DNA of 64,000 bases from Collinsella sp. AK_207A (GTDB lineage Bacteria; Actinomycetota; Coriobacteriia; Coriobacteriales; Coriobacteriaceae), in contig NZ_CABWID010000014.1 of assembly GCF_902501965.1 (NCBI RefSeq), positions 186,001-250,000 of the forward strand, in the 5' to 3' direction. The position numbers and the translations under genes are program-made. This document shows, one piece after another, positions 1-7,348 of this stretch. Each line of letters opens with the position of its first letter. Within the stretch, counting starts at the first letter, position 1. The notes under the pieces are model-generated. The model worked only from the letters and a program-made list of their open reading frames with translations, did not search any database and was not told where the DNA came from.

Positions 1-1
1 G

Positions 2-1342
2 GCCGCCGGCCTCGTGGCGAAGCGCGCCTGCGAGCTCGGCGCCGAGCCCCTGCCTTGGGTGAAGAAGGTGCTCGCTCCCGGCTCCCATGCCACCACGGAG
101 CTACTCGAGCGCGCGGGCCTGCTCGAGTCGCTCGCACGTCAGGGTTTCGCCACCTGCGGCTACGGCTGCATGAGCTGCATCGGCAACTCCGGCCCCGTCT
201 TCGCCCCGATGCACGAGATCGCCGGCGACTGCGAGCTCACGAGCGTGCTTTCGGGCAACCGCAACTTCGACGGGCGCATCTCGCCCGACGTCGCCCAGAA
301 CTACCTGGCCGCTCCGGCGCTCGTGGTCGCCTACGCCCTCGCCGGGACCGTCGAGGTAGACCTTGAGCACCAGCCCGTCTGCCAGGGCACCGACGGTCCG
401 GTCTTCCTTGCCGACCTGCTGCCTTCCGACGAGGAAGTCGCCGACGTTCTTTCTCGCGTGCTCGACCCGAGCCTCTATGAGGGCGCCGACGCCGCGCTTT
501 ACCAGGGCGACGAGCACTGGCGCGCGCTCGCCGCGGAACCCAGCCCCACGTTCTCATGGGACCCCGCCTCCACCTACGTGCGCCGTCCCTCGTACTTCGA
601 GGACGCGCGCCCCGGTACCTCGTTCTCGCTCGAGGGCGCGCGCTGCCTGGCGCTCTTGCCCGACTTCGTGACCACCGACCACATCTCACCCGCCGGCGCC
701 ATCGCCCCCGATTCGCCCGCCGCGGCCTACCTGCGCGAGCGCGGCATCGCCGACGCCGATTTCAACACCTACGGCAGCCGTCGCGGCAACCACGAGGTCA
801 TGATGCGCGGCACCTTCGCTAACGTGAAGCTTGAGAACGCGCTGGCCAGTGGCCGCGTGGGCGGTTGGACGCGCGATCCCTTCTCGGGCGAGATCGTGAG
901 CATCTTCGACGCCGCCGAGAGCGCCCGCGCCCACGGTGCCCCGCTCGTGGTCGTCGCCGGCAAGATGTACGGATCCGGCAGCTCGCGCGACTGGGCCGCC
1001 AAGGGTCCGGGCCTGCTCGGCGTGCGCGCCGTCATCGCCCAGAGCTTCGAGCGCATCCACCGCTCCAACCTGGTCGGCATGGGCATCCTGCCCCTCCAGT
1101 TCCTGGAGGGCGAGAGCGCGCAGTCGCTCGGCCTCACCGGGCGCGAGGTGTTCGGCATCGACGACGTCTCGTTCCCGCCCGCGGGCCCGCTTCCCATGCT
1201 CGCCCAAGTGCACGCGGTGCGCGAGGACGGTTCCGAGGTGGCATTCCAGGCGCGGGTGCGCGTGGACACGGCAACGGAGGCGGCGTATCTCCGCGCCGGT
1301 GGCATCCTGCCCTTCGTGCTGAATAGCCTGCTCGATCGATAG
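2..1342 (+). CDS. acnA: aconitate hydratase, C-terminal part (gene starts upstream)
   Basis: Aconitase interconverts citrate and isocitrate through a [4Fe-4S] cluster in the cytoplasm. The reading frame is open from base 2, so the N-terminal part lies outside the window and about 447 residues are visible. The segment TCGYGCMSCIGNSG carries the two closely spaced cluster cysteines (CxxC). SGNRNFDGRI and the swivel-domain segments DHISPAGAI, NTYGSRRGNHEVMMRGTF and YGSGSSRDWAAKG are hallmark substrate-binding motifs of the AcnA/IRP1 branch. The stop at 1340-1342 lies 19 bases before the next start. Family assignment is secure. The exact subfamily (AcnA rather than another aconitase-like dehydratase) is inferred from the YGSGSSRDWAAKG and RSNLVGMG segments. 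Confidence 0.95.
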   Translation, partial: AAGLVAKRACELGAEPLPWVKKVLAPGSHATTELLERAGLLESLARQGFATCGYGCMSCIGNSGPVFAPMHEIAGDCELTSVLSGNRNFDGRISPDVAQNYLAAPALVVAYALAGTVEVDLEHQPVCQGTDGPVFLADLLPSDEEVADVLSRVLDPSLYEGADAALYQGDEHWRALAAEPSPTFSWDPASTYVRRPSYFEDARPGTSFSLEGARCLALLPDFVTTDHISPAGAIAPDSPAAAYLRERGIADADFNTYGSRRGNHEVMMRGTFANVKLENALASGRVGGWTRDPFSGEIVSIFDAAESARAHGAPLVVVAGKMYGSGSSRDWAAKGPGLLGVRAVIAQSFERIHRSNLVGMGILPLQFLEGESAQSLGLTGREVFGIDDVSFPPAGPLPMLAQVHAVREDGSEVAFQARVRVDTATEAAYLRAGGILPFVLNSLLDR

Positions 1343-1361
1343 GGATTCCGAAAGGTGGGAC

Positions 1362-2489
1362 ATGATCTGCCCCCATTGCCTGAAAAGCGTTGACGACGAC
1401 GTGTCGTTCTGTCCGCATTGCCATTCGTACCTGGGTTCTGGCGCTTCGAGCCATTCCGAGTTCGTCTTCTGCGAGGGCTGCGGCGCGCGCCTCCACCCGA
1501 AGGACCGCACCTGTCCCAAGTGCGGGCGTCCGGCCCCCGGCATCCTCTCCGCGGATTCGGCCTCCTCTGACCTGGCGGCTGGACGGACGGCGAGCTTCCC
1601 GCGTCTTTCGCACCAGATGATCGAATCGGAGCTTCCCGACCTCAAGCACGATGCCATGACCGCGTCCCGGACCGTCCATGAGGAGGTTGACCCGTTCGCC
1701 ACGAGCGTGCTCGACGCCGGCGACATCGCCGCCGCCGAGCGTTCCGGGGAGAGCCGCGTGGCTCCCGCGGCGACGTCGGACGACGAGACGGCCGACCCGT
1801 ACCACAAGCCCCGCCGCCGGTGGGTCCGGCGCCTCCTTGCCTGCCTGGTCCTGGTGGCGCTCGTGGGCGGCGGCGTGTGGTTCGTCCGCGAGGACCCACT
1901 GGGAGTCATGCCCACCGCCGTCTCGCGGCTCAAGAGCTCGGCGAGCCAGATGTTCCCCAGCCGCCAGCGGGCCGAGGCGGGCTCGGCGGGCGGGGCCGCG
2001 GCATCGACGGCGGAGCAGCCGCAAGACGAGGTGCTCACCGACGCTCAGGCATACCAGCGGCTGGTCACCCTGTACGAGACGATTACCGCGCAGCACGACG
2101 CGCTCTCCCAGATCGTGGACGACTACAACGGCGGGTTCATCGCCTCGGACCTGAATCGTCGCAAGAGCGCCTCCGAGGGGGCCTACGCCGCGCGCGACGC
2201 CCTGGATACCGCGATCGATGAGCTGAAATCACTCAGACTCGCCGATGGTTCCGCCTACTCCCAGGAGGTTCAGAACCTGCTCGAGCTCGCGGGCTGGGTC
2301 CGGTCGCGCGTGGACATCTACTGCGTCTCCTGGGATATCTCGCTCTCCTTTACAGGGGACGACCTCCCGCGCGAGCATCAATCCGAGATTCTCGCCCCCC
2401 TGCGCGAGCGCGCCCAGGAGGACGAGGACGCCAAGACGAGCTTCTACGCCCACGTGAACGAGTACAAGCCGCAGCAGCCCGCCGCCTGA
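1362..2489 (+). CDS. zinc-ribbon, single-pass membrane protein of unknown function
   Basis: A 375-residue protein I cannot name. The N-terminus has two zinc-ribbon-like CxxC pairs per module: C3/C6 with C17/C20, and C37/C40 with C51/C54. A polar linker of about 95 residues follows. An RRRWVRR positive patch near residue 150 then leads into one hydrophobic segment (about 157-175). By the positive-inside rule the ribbons would be cytoplasmic and the roughly 200-residue C-terminal part outside. That outer part looks helical and charged, with an Ala/Gly-rich stretch just after the membrane. The gene lies 19 bases after the aconitase gene behind the ribosome-binding site AAAGGTGGG and just upstream of a strong hairpin (2501-2546). 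Its architecture resembles the TPR membrane protein two genes downstream, but no shared function can be shown. Confidence 0.8.
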   Translation: MICPHCLKSVDDDVSFCPHCHSYLGSGASSHSEFVFCEGCGARLHPKDRTCPKCGRPAPGILSADSASSDLAAGRTASFPRLSHQMIESELPDLKHDAMTASRTVHEEVDPFATSVLDAGDIAAAERSGESRVAPAATSDDETADPYHKPRRRWVRRLLACLVLVALVGGGVWFVREDPLGVMPTAVSRLKSSASQMFPSRQRAEAGSAGGAAASTAEQPQDEVLTDAQAYQRLVTLYETITAQHDALSQIVDDYNGGFIASDLNRRKSASEGAYAARDALDTAIDELKSLRLADGSAYSQEVQNLLELAGWVRSRVDIYCVSWDISLSFTGDDLPREHQSEILAPLRERAQEDEDAKTSFYAHVNEYKPQQPAA

Positions 2490-2500
2490 GAGCGGGCGGC

Positions 2501-2546
2501 GGCATGGCGCGACCGCCGTTCCCCGCTCGGGCGGTCGCGCCATGCC
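2501..2546. repeat. perfect 17-bp inverted repeat, hairpin without T-tract
   Basis: Arms 2501-2517 and 2530-2546 are perfectly complementary (GGCATGGCGCGACCGCC and its reverse complement) around a 12-base loop. The hairpin sits 11 bases after the zinc-ribbon gene stop and about 70 bases before the cyclophilin start. No run of T follows, so it is not a standard intrinsic terminator. It may act as a rho-type or attenuation hairpin or as an RNA 3'-end stabiliser. It is one of several such hairpins in the window. Confidence 0.75.
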
Positions 2547-2570
2547 GAATATGTGAATGCCCCTGCTTCT

Positions 2571-2579
2571 TGCTAGAAT
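2571..2579 (+). promoter_or_regulatory. candidate extended -10 promoter for the cyclophilin gene
   Basis: TGCTAGAAT contains an extended -10 (TG, one base, TAGAAT) located 38 bases before the chosen start at 2617 and after the hairpin at 2501-2546. No good -35 box is visible at 17 bases upstream. The call therefore rests on the extended -10 and its position alone. Confidence 0.4.
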
Positions 2580-2616
2580 CATTGGGATACGACGATTCTT
2601 CCCGGGAAGGGGATGT

Positions 2617-3156
2617 ATGTTCGGACAGAAGCTCCATCAGCCCGACTACCAGCTCGCCGGCGACGAGGGTGCCGTCATCACCACGTCAAAGGGGACCATC
2701 AAGGTCAAGCTCGACACGGTGGGCGCCCCCATCCACGCCGCAAACTTCTGCGAGCTCGCCACCATGGGGTTCTACGACGGTCTCAAGTTCCATCGCTACG
2801 TGCCCGGCTTCGTGATCCAGGGCGGTTGCCCCAACACGCGCGACATGACGCCCGAGCAGGTGGCGGCGGGCGAGCCCGGCCCCGACGGCATGCCCGGTAC
2901 CGGCGGCCCCGGCTGGTGCATCAAGGGCGAGTTCGCCACCAACCCCAATAACAGCCATGTTGACGGAGCGCTCGCCATGGCACGCTCCATGAACCCGGAT
3001 TCCGCGGGCTCCCAGTTCTATTTCTGCCTGGGTGCCCAGCACAACCTCGATTCCGGTTACACCGTCTTCGGCACCACGCTTGAGGGCCTCGACGTCATTC
3101 GCCGGCTGCGCGCGGGCGACGTCATCGAGCACGTGGAGATCATCCACGAGGCTTAA
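2617..3156 (+). CDS. peptidyl-prolyl cis-trans isomerase, cyclophilin type
   Basis: A cyclophilin of 179 residues that would catalyse proline cis/trans isomerisation. The motif KFHRYVPGFVIQGG (the FHR...QGG signature with the catalytic Arg) and the segment SQFYFCLGAQHNLDSGYTVF are clear. The ATG at 2617 is preferred over the in-frame ATG at 2557 because AAGGGG lies just ahead of it and cyclophilin homology begins right after it. The upstream extension MPLLLARIIG would be translated from the promoter region. No signal peptide is seen, so the enzyme should be cytoplasmic. The tryptophan usual near the active site is absent (His-Asn at that point). That is common in bacterial forms and implies low cyclosporin sensitivity. 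Confidence 0.92.
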   Translation: MFGQKLHQPDYQLAGDEGAVITTSKGTIKVKLDTVGAPIHAANFCELATMGFYDGLKFHRYVPGFVIQGGCPNTRDMTPEQVAAGEPGPDGMPGTGGPGWCIKGEFATNPNNSHVDGALAMARSMNPDSAGSQFYFCLGAQHNLDSGYTVFGTTLEGLDVIRRLRAGDVIEHVEIIHEA

Positions 3157-3213
3157 AGCCCAGCGGGCGGGGCTTCCCGCCACCCATTCGCACGCTCAAG
3201 GTAAGGAGCACAC

Positions 3214-4638
3214 GTGAACGCCCAACTTCTCGAGAACGCTCGCAACGCCTATCGCGCCGGGGACTTCGCCCAGGCGGCCCAGCTCTTCGCCGCGGCCAAG
3301 CAGCCCGGCGAGGCGGCGGGGGAGGCTGACCACCTGCGCGGCAACTCGCTCATGCGCCTGGGTCTCTTCCGTGACGCCGCCATCGCCTACGGCGAGGCGC
3401 TTGCCGACGCCTCCTACGGCCGTCGCGGCGCGCTGCTTACCAACCAGGGCAAGGCCTACGCCGCCTCGGGCGACTTCGCGAGCGCCCAGGCGAGCTTCCA
3501 GGCCGCCACGCAGGACGCGAGCTACGCCACTCCGTACAAGGCGTATCTCGGCCTTGGCGACGCGCTGCTCGAGTCGGGCGACCCCACCAACGCCGGCGTG
3601 GCTTTCCGCCAGGCCGCCATCGACGGGACCAACCCCGCCCCCGCCCTGGCGCTCGCCAAGCTCGGTGCCTGTTTCCTGAAGATCGGTCGCGCCCAGGACG
3701 CCGCCGAGTCCTACCGGACCGCCGTCGACTACGCCGGCCCGCAGGACGACACGCGCTCCATCCAGGCCGGCCTGGGCCAGGCCCTCGCCGCCTGCGGTCG
3801 TCCGCAGGACGCGGTGGACGCCTTCCAGCGTGCAACGTCCGATGGCCTCTACCAGCTTACCGCCGAGGAAGCCGCCTCGTTCCAGTCGGCACAGGACGCC
3901 CTCTCGACCAGCCGCTCCATGGCGCCTGTCGCGGATGCGCCCCTGACCCCCGCCGTGGACCCACTCGACCCGCTCGGCAAGTCCGGACAGTTCATGCCCG
4001 ACCCTTCCGACACCGGCTTCTTCACGCTCTCCGAGTCCGAGATGATCCAGCAGGACAAGGTCCAGCAGAAGGTGCGTCGCAAGCACAACCACACCGGCCT
4101 CAAGGTGTTCCTCACCATCTTCGTGCTGCTCGTGATCGTCGCGGGCGGTCTCGCCTTCGCCTACACGCGCGGGTTCGGCTATCCCAGCCAGCAGAGCTCG
4201 CTCACGGGCCTCTTCACCGCGGTGACGGATGGTTCCAGCACCGATGAGTACCTCGCCTCTGGGCTTTCCGACGATGCCAAGGCCGTGATCACGTCCACCA
4301 TCCCGCAGGGCGCCACGCCCGCGATCGAGGGCATGGACCAATCCATGACGGAGTCCACGGCCACGGTCAAGGTGACGCTCTCCAAGGGCGGTACCCAGAC
4401 CTACGAGGTCGGCTTCGTGCGCGAGGGTCTGGGCTGGCGCGTCTCGAGCGTGACCGTCGACCTCTCCGGCAACGGGAGCGACGCCACGGGCACTACCACC
4501 AATTCCACGAAGACCGATACCGGCTCCGCGGCCACGGACGCCTCCGCGGCGGACACGGCGGCTACCGATGGCGCCTCCAGCACCGATACCGCCGCGACGA
4601 CCGACGGCACCGCTGCGACGACCGGCACCTCCAACTAG
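3214..4638 (+). CDS. TPR-repeat membrane protein with Thr/Ser/Ala-rich external tail
   Basis: A 474-residue protein starting at GTG 3214 with AAGGAG-like spacing (GTAAGGAGCACAC). Residues 1 to about 230 are a chain of helical TPR-like repeats rich in the A...Y/F...A pattern (NAYRAGDFAQAAQLF, GKAYAASGDFASAQASF, FLKIGRAQDAAESY). A KVRRKHNH positive patch precedes one transmembrane helix near 296-318. After it comes a small external domain that may be of the NTF2-like kind. The last 55 or so residues are almost only Thr, Ser, Ala, Asp and Gly, a low-complexity tail that would lie in or across the cell wall. The gene lies immediately upstream of mreB with 28 bases between, which suggests a link to envelope growth. 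The exact function is unknown. Confidence 0.8.
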   Translation: MNAQLLENARNAYRAGDFAQAAQLFAAAKQPGEAAGEADHLRGNSLMRLGLFRDAAIAYGEALADASYGRRGALLTNQGKAYAASGDFASAQASFQAATQDASYATPYKAYLGLGDALLESGDPTNAGVAFRQAAIDGTNPAPALALAKLGACFLKIGRAQDAAESYRTAVDYAGPQDDTRSIQAGLGQALAACGRPQDAVDAFQRATSDGLYQLTAEEAASFQSAQDALSTSRSMAPVADAPLTPAVDPLDPLGKSGQFMPDPSDTGFFTLSESEMIQQDKVQQKVRRKHNHTGLKVFLTIFVLLVIVAGGLAFAYTRGFGYPSQQSSLTGLFTAVTDGSSTDEYLASGLSDDAKAVITSTIPQGATPAIEGMDQSMTESTATVKVTLSKGGTQTYEVGFVREGLGWRVSSVTVDLSGNGSDATGTTTNSTKTDTGSAATDASAADTAATDGASSTDTAATTDGTAATTGTSN

Positions 4639-4666
4639 ACCCTGACGACCACCTGGGAGCGTACCT

Positions 4667-5710
4667 GTGTTTTCCCTCATGGACATGTTCTTCGGACAGT
4701 ACGACGGAGACCTCGCTATCGATCTCGGCACCGCGAACACGCTCGTGTCGGTTCGCGGCAAGGGCATCGTCCTTCGCGAGCCCTCCGTGGTCGCCATCAA
4801 CAAGGACGATGAGCGCATCCTCGCCGTGGGCATCGAGGCCAAGCGCATGCTCGGCCGTACCCCCGGCAACATCGTGGCCGTGCGTCCCCTGAAGGACGGC
4901 GTGATCGCCGACTTCGACGTCACCGAGGCCATGCTTCGCTACTTCATCGACAAGGCGAGCGAGAAGCGCTATCCCTGGACACCGCGGCCCCGCGTGGTCG
5001 TCTGCGTGCCCTCGGGCGTGACGTCGGTGGAGAAGCGTGCCGTCTTCGAGGCGACCATCCAGGCCGGCGCGCGCCAGGCGTACCTCATCGAGGAGCCCAT
5101 GGCCGCCGCCATCGGCGCCGACCTTCCCGTTGAGGAGCCCACCGGCTCCATGGTCATCGACATCGGCGGCGGCACCACCGAGGTCGCCGTCATCGCCATG
5201 GGCGGCATCGTCGTCTCCCAGTCCATCCGCGTGGCGGGTGATGAGTTCGACCAGGCCATTCTCACCCATGTTCGCGACGCCTACAACCTGGCGATCGGCG
5301 AGCGCACAGCCGAGGACATCAAGATCAAGGTCGGTTCCGCGGTGCCGCTCAAGGACGAGCTCGATGTGGAGGTCAACGGCCGCGACGTGATCTCGGGCCT
5401 GCCCAAGACGGTTCGCATCGAGAGCGAGGAGATTCGCCGCGCCCTCCAGAAGCCGCTCGACGAGATGACCAAGGCCGTGAAGGACGCGCTCGACGCCACG
5501 CCGCCCGACCTCGCCTCCGACCTCATGTACTACGGCATCCTGCTCACCGGCGGCGGCGCGCTCCTGCGCGGTCTCGACATCCGCCTGCGCGACGAGACCG
5601 GTGTGGCCGTGAACGTCAGCCCCACCGCGCTCGACAACGTCGTCAACGGGTGCGCGCGCGTGCTCGAGGCGAACGCGTTCGACGGCGGCTTCGTTCAGAG
5701 CAACGCCTAG
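4667..5710 (+). CDS. mreB: rod shape-determining protein MreB
   Basis: Actin-like ATPase that forms membrane-bound filaments guiding lateral wall synthesis. Its 347 residues match the family length. The phosphate-1 loop AIDLGTANTLV, the connect/phosphate-2 region VIDIGGGTTEVAVI and the adenosine motif LTGGGALLRGLD are all present. The start is GTG 4667 behind GGGAG; an in-frame ATG at 4679 is the alternative. It heads the group mreB-mreC-mreD-mrdA-rodA, with gaps of 14, 1, 9 and 12 bases. These genes encode the elongasome and imply a rod-shaped or formerly rod-shaped cell. Confidence 0.97.
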   Translation: MFSLMDMFFGQYDGDLAIDLGTANTLVSVRGKGIVLREPSVVAINKDDERILAVGIEAKRMLGRTPGNIVAVRPLKDGVIADFDVTEAMLRYFIDKASEKRYPWTPRPRVVVCVPSGVTSVEKRAVFEATIQAGARQAYLIEEPMAAAIGADLPVEEPTGSMVIDIGGGTTEVAVIAMGGIVVSQSIRVAGDEFDQAILTHVRDAYNLAIGERTAEDIKIKVGSAVPLKDELDVEVNGRDVISGLPKTVRIESEEIRRALQKPLDEMTKAVKDALDATPPDLASDLMYYGILLTGGGALLRGLDIRLRDETGVAVNVSPTALDNVVNGCARVLEANAFDGGFVQSNA

Positions 5711-5724
5711 AAGGAGACCCTGTT

Positions 5725-6780
5725 TTGGCGAAAAGCCCCAGGTACTCAGCACAACTGGGCGGCAAGCGACAGTCTTCGGGCATGGCTCAGCTCGTCGTTT
5801 GCTGCCTGATATCCCTGTTGCTGCTCACGTTCTACGTGCGCGAGGGCGACGGCGGCATCGTACACGGCGTGCGCGGCGCGGTCGAGACCGTGACCACGCC
5901 CGTGCAGATGCTCGGTTCTCTCGTGACCGCGCCCTTCGGCGCGCTCGGCAACGCGGCAGAGAACCTCTCCGCCTCCCGGGAGACGCTTTCGGACCTCAAG
6001 AAGCAGAATGCCGAGCTCACGGCCAAGGTGGCCGAGCTCTCGGAGGCCGAGGCCACGGCAACCCGTTTGGAGGGGCTGCTCGGCCTGCAGTCAACCTATA
6101 AGCTGAAGTCCACCGCCGCCCGCATCATCGGCGGCTCCGGCAGCTCGTGGTCGAAGACCGTCACGATCGACAAGGGCTCGGCCGCCGGACTCACCGTCGG
6201 CATGCCGGTCTGCAACTCCGTGGGCGTGATCGGTCAGATCGTGGAGGTCTCGGCCACCTCGGCGACCGTGCGCCTGATCACCGACGAGCAGTCCGGCGTC
6301 TCCGCGATGATCCAGAGCTCGCGCGCCCAGGGTATGCTGCTCGGCCAGTCCGACGGCACGCTTCGCCTGTCCTACGTGTCGGCTGACGCCGAGGTGAAGG
6401 CCGGCGATATCGTGATCACCTCGGGCATCGGCGGCGTCTTCCCCAAGGGTCTGCCGCTCGGCACCGTCTCCTCGGTCACCAAGGATTCCAACTCCTCGTA
6501 CTACACCATCGTGGTGCGCGCCCAGGCCTCGGCCGAGAGCAACGAGGAGGTGCTGGTCGTCACCGCGCTGAGCGATGACCAAGTGGCCTCCGATGAAGAG
6601 GTGGCGGGCGCCAACGCCACGCCGCAGGGCAGTTCCTCCACCGACGCTTCAGCGGGAACCTCGACGGATGGTTCGTCCGGCTCGTCCTCGATCTCCACCG
6701 ATTCCCAGTCCACGGATTCCAAGAGCTCGTCCACGAATACCCCTTCCACCTCGACCACTACCACGACGGGAGGGCAGTAG
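5725..6780 (+). CDS. mreC: rod shape-determining protein MreC
   Basis: A 351-residue scaffold protein of the elongasome. The TTG at 5725 is chosen because AAGGAG (5711-5716) sits 8 bases ahead of it, whereas extending the frame upstream would overlap mreB. A cytoplasmic stretch of about 24 residues is followed by a transmembrane helix (MAQLVVCCLISLLLLTFYV). A coiled coil follows (ETLSDLKKQNAELTAKVAEL), then the two beta-barrel domains (GSSWSKTVTIDKGSAAGL, GDIVITSGIGGVFPKGLP). The last 60 residues or so are an unusual Ser/Thr/Asp low-complexity tail, longer than in typical MreC and similar in style to the tail of the TPR protein upstream of mreB. Confidence 0.95.
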   Translation: MAKSPRYSAQLGGKRQSSGMAQLVVCCLISLLLLTFYVREGDGGIVHGVRGAVETVTTPVQMLGSLVTAPFGALGNAAENLSASRETLSDLKKQNAELTAKVAELSEAEATATRLEGLLGLQSTYKLKSTAARIIGGSGSSWSKTVTIDKGSAAGLTVGMPVCNSVGVIGQIVEVSATSATVRLITDEQSGVSAMIQSSRAQGMLLGQSDGTLRLSYVSADAEVKAGDIVITSGIGGVFPKGLPLGTVSSVTKDSNSSYYTIVVRAQASAESNEEVLVVTALSDDQVASDEEVAGANATPQGSSSTDASAGTSTDGSSGSSSISTDSQSTDSKSSSTNTPSTSTTTTTGGQ

Positions 6781-6781
6781 C

Positions 6782-7339
6782 ATGCCGCTCAGCGGTCTCG
6801 GTTCCAATCCCAGCTCTTCCAAAAGCCGCTTCATCGCCCCCGTCGTCATCTCGCTCGTTCTGCAGGTGGCGCTCGCCTCGCATATCTCGATCCTGGGCGG
6901 GACCTTCAACCTGGCCGTCGCGCTCGCCTGCGCGCTCGCCCCGGCGCTCGCTCCGGGCCAGGCCGCGCTTGCGGGCTTTGCCCTCGGCCTCTTCTTCGAC
7001 CTCACCAATGCGGTTCCCGTGGGGCTCATGTCGTTCTTGCTCACCATCGCGGCGTTCGCGCTCGCAGGTGCTTCGGGCGGCCATGCGCTCGGGTTCACCA
7101 GCGATGGCATCCGCCTGACCGCGGCCGCGGTGCTCGTCGTCTGCCTCGCTTACGGATTCGCCTCCTTCCTCCTCGGCGTCGACACGAGCTTCGTGAGCTC
7201 TGTTTTCGGTCACGGGCTCGCCACGGGCATCTTGAGCGTCATCGCCAGCCTGCCGCTGCTCGCCTGCTTTGGCTCGGGCGACGCGGGCCGGGGCTTCAGC
7301 GCGGCGCGACACGGCTCGCGGTACAAGGGGCTGAGGTAG
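6782..7339 (+). CDS. mreD: rod shape-determining protein MreD
   Basis: A 185-residue, very hydrophobic protein with about five membrane segments. It begins at ATG 6782, one base after the mreC stop. The segment ALAPGQAALAGFALGLFFDLTNAVPVG, interrupted here only by its charged DLTN, is typical of MreD, where GLxxD in a membrane turn is conserved. MreD anchors the MreBC complex in the membrane. A longer reading frame exists upstream but would overlap mreC by 200 bases and has no homology value. Position between mreC and mrdA makes the call firm despite the weak sequence conservation of this family. Confidence 0.92.
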   Translation: MPLSGLGSNPSSSKSRFIAPVVISLVLQVALASHISILGGTFNLAVALACALAPALAPGQAALAGFALGLFFDLTNAVPVGLMSFLLTIAAFALAGASGGHALGFTSDGIRLTAAAVLVVCLAYGFASFLLGVDTSFVSSVFGHGLATGILSVIASLPLLACFGSGDAGRGFSAARHGSRYKGLR

Positions 7340-7348
7340 GTAGCCGCC

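Noticed and set aside
3196-4932. 578-residue open frame on the minus strand over the TPR gene and mreB
   Set aside because: Antisense shadow of real genes, Gly/Arg-rich, with no motif.
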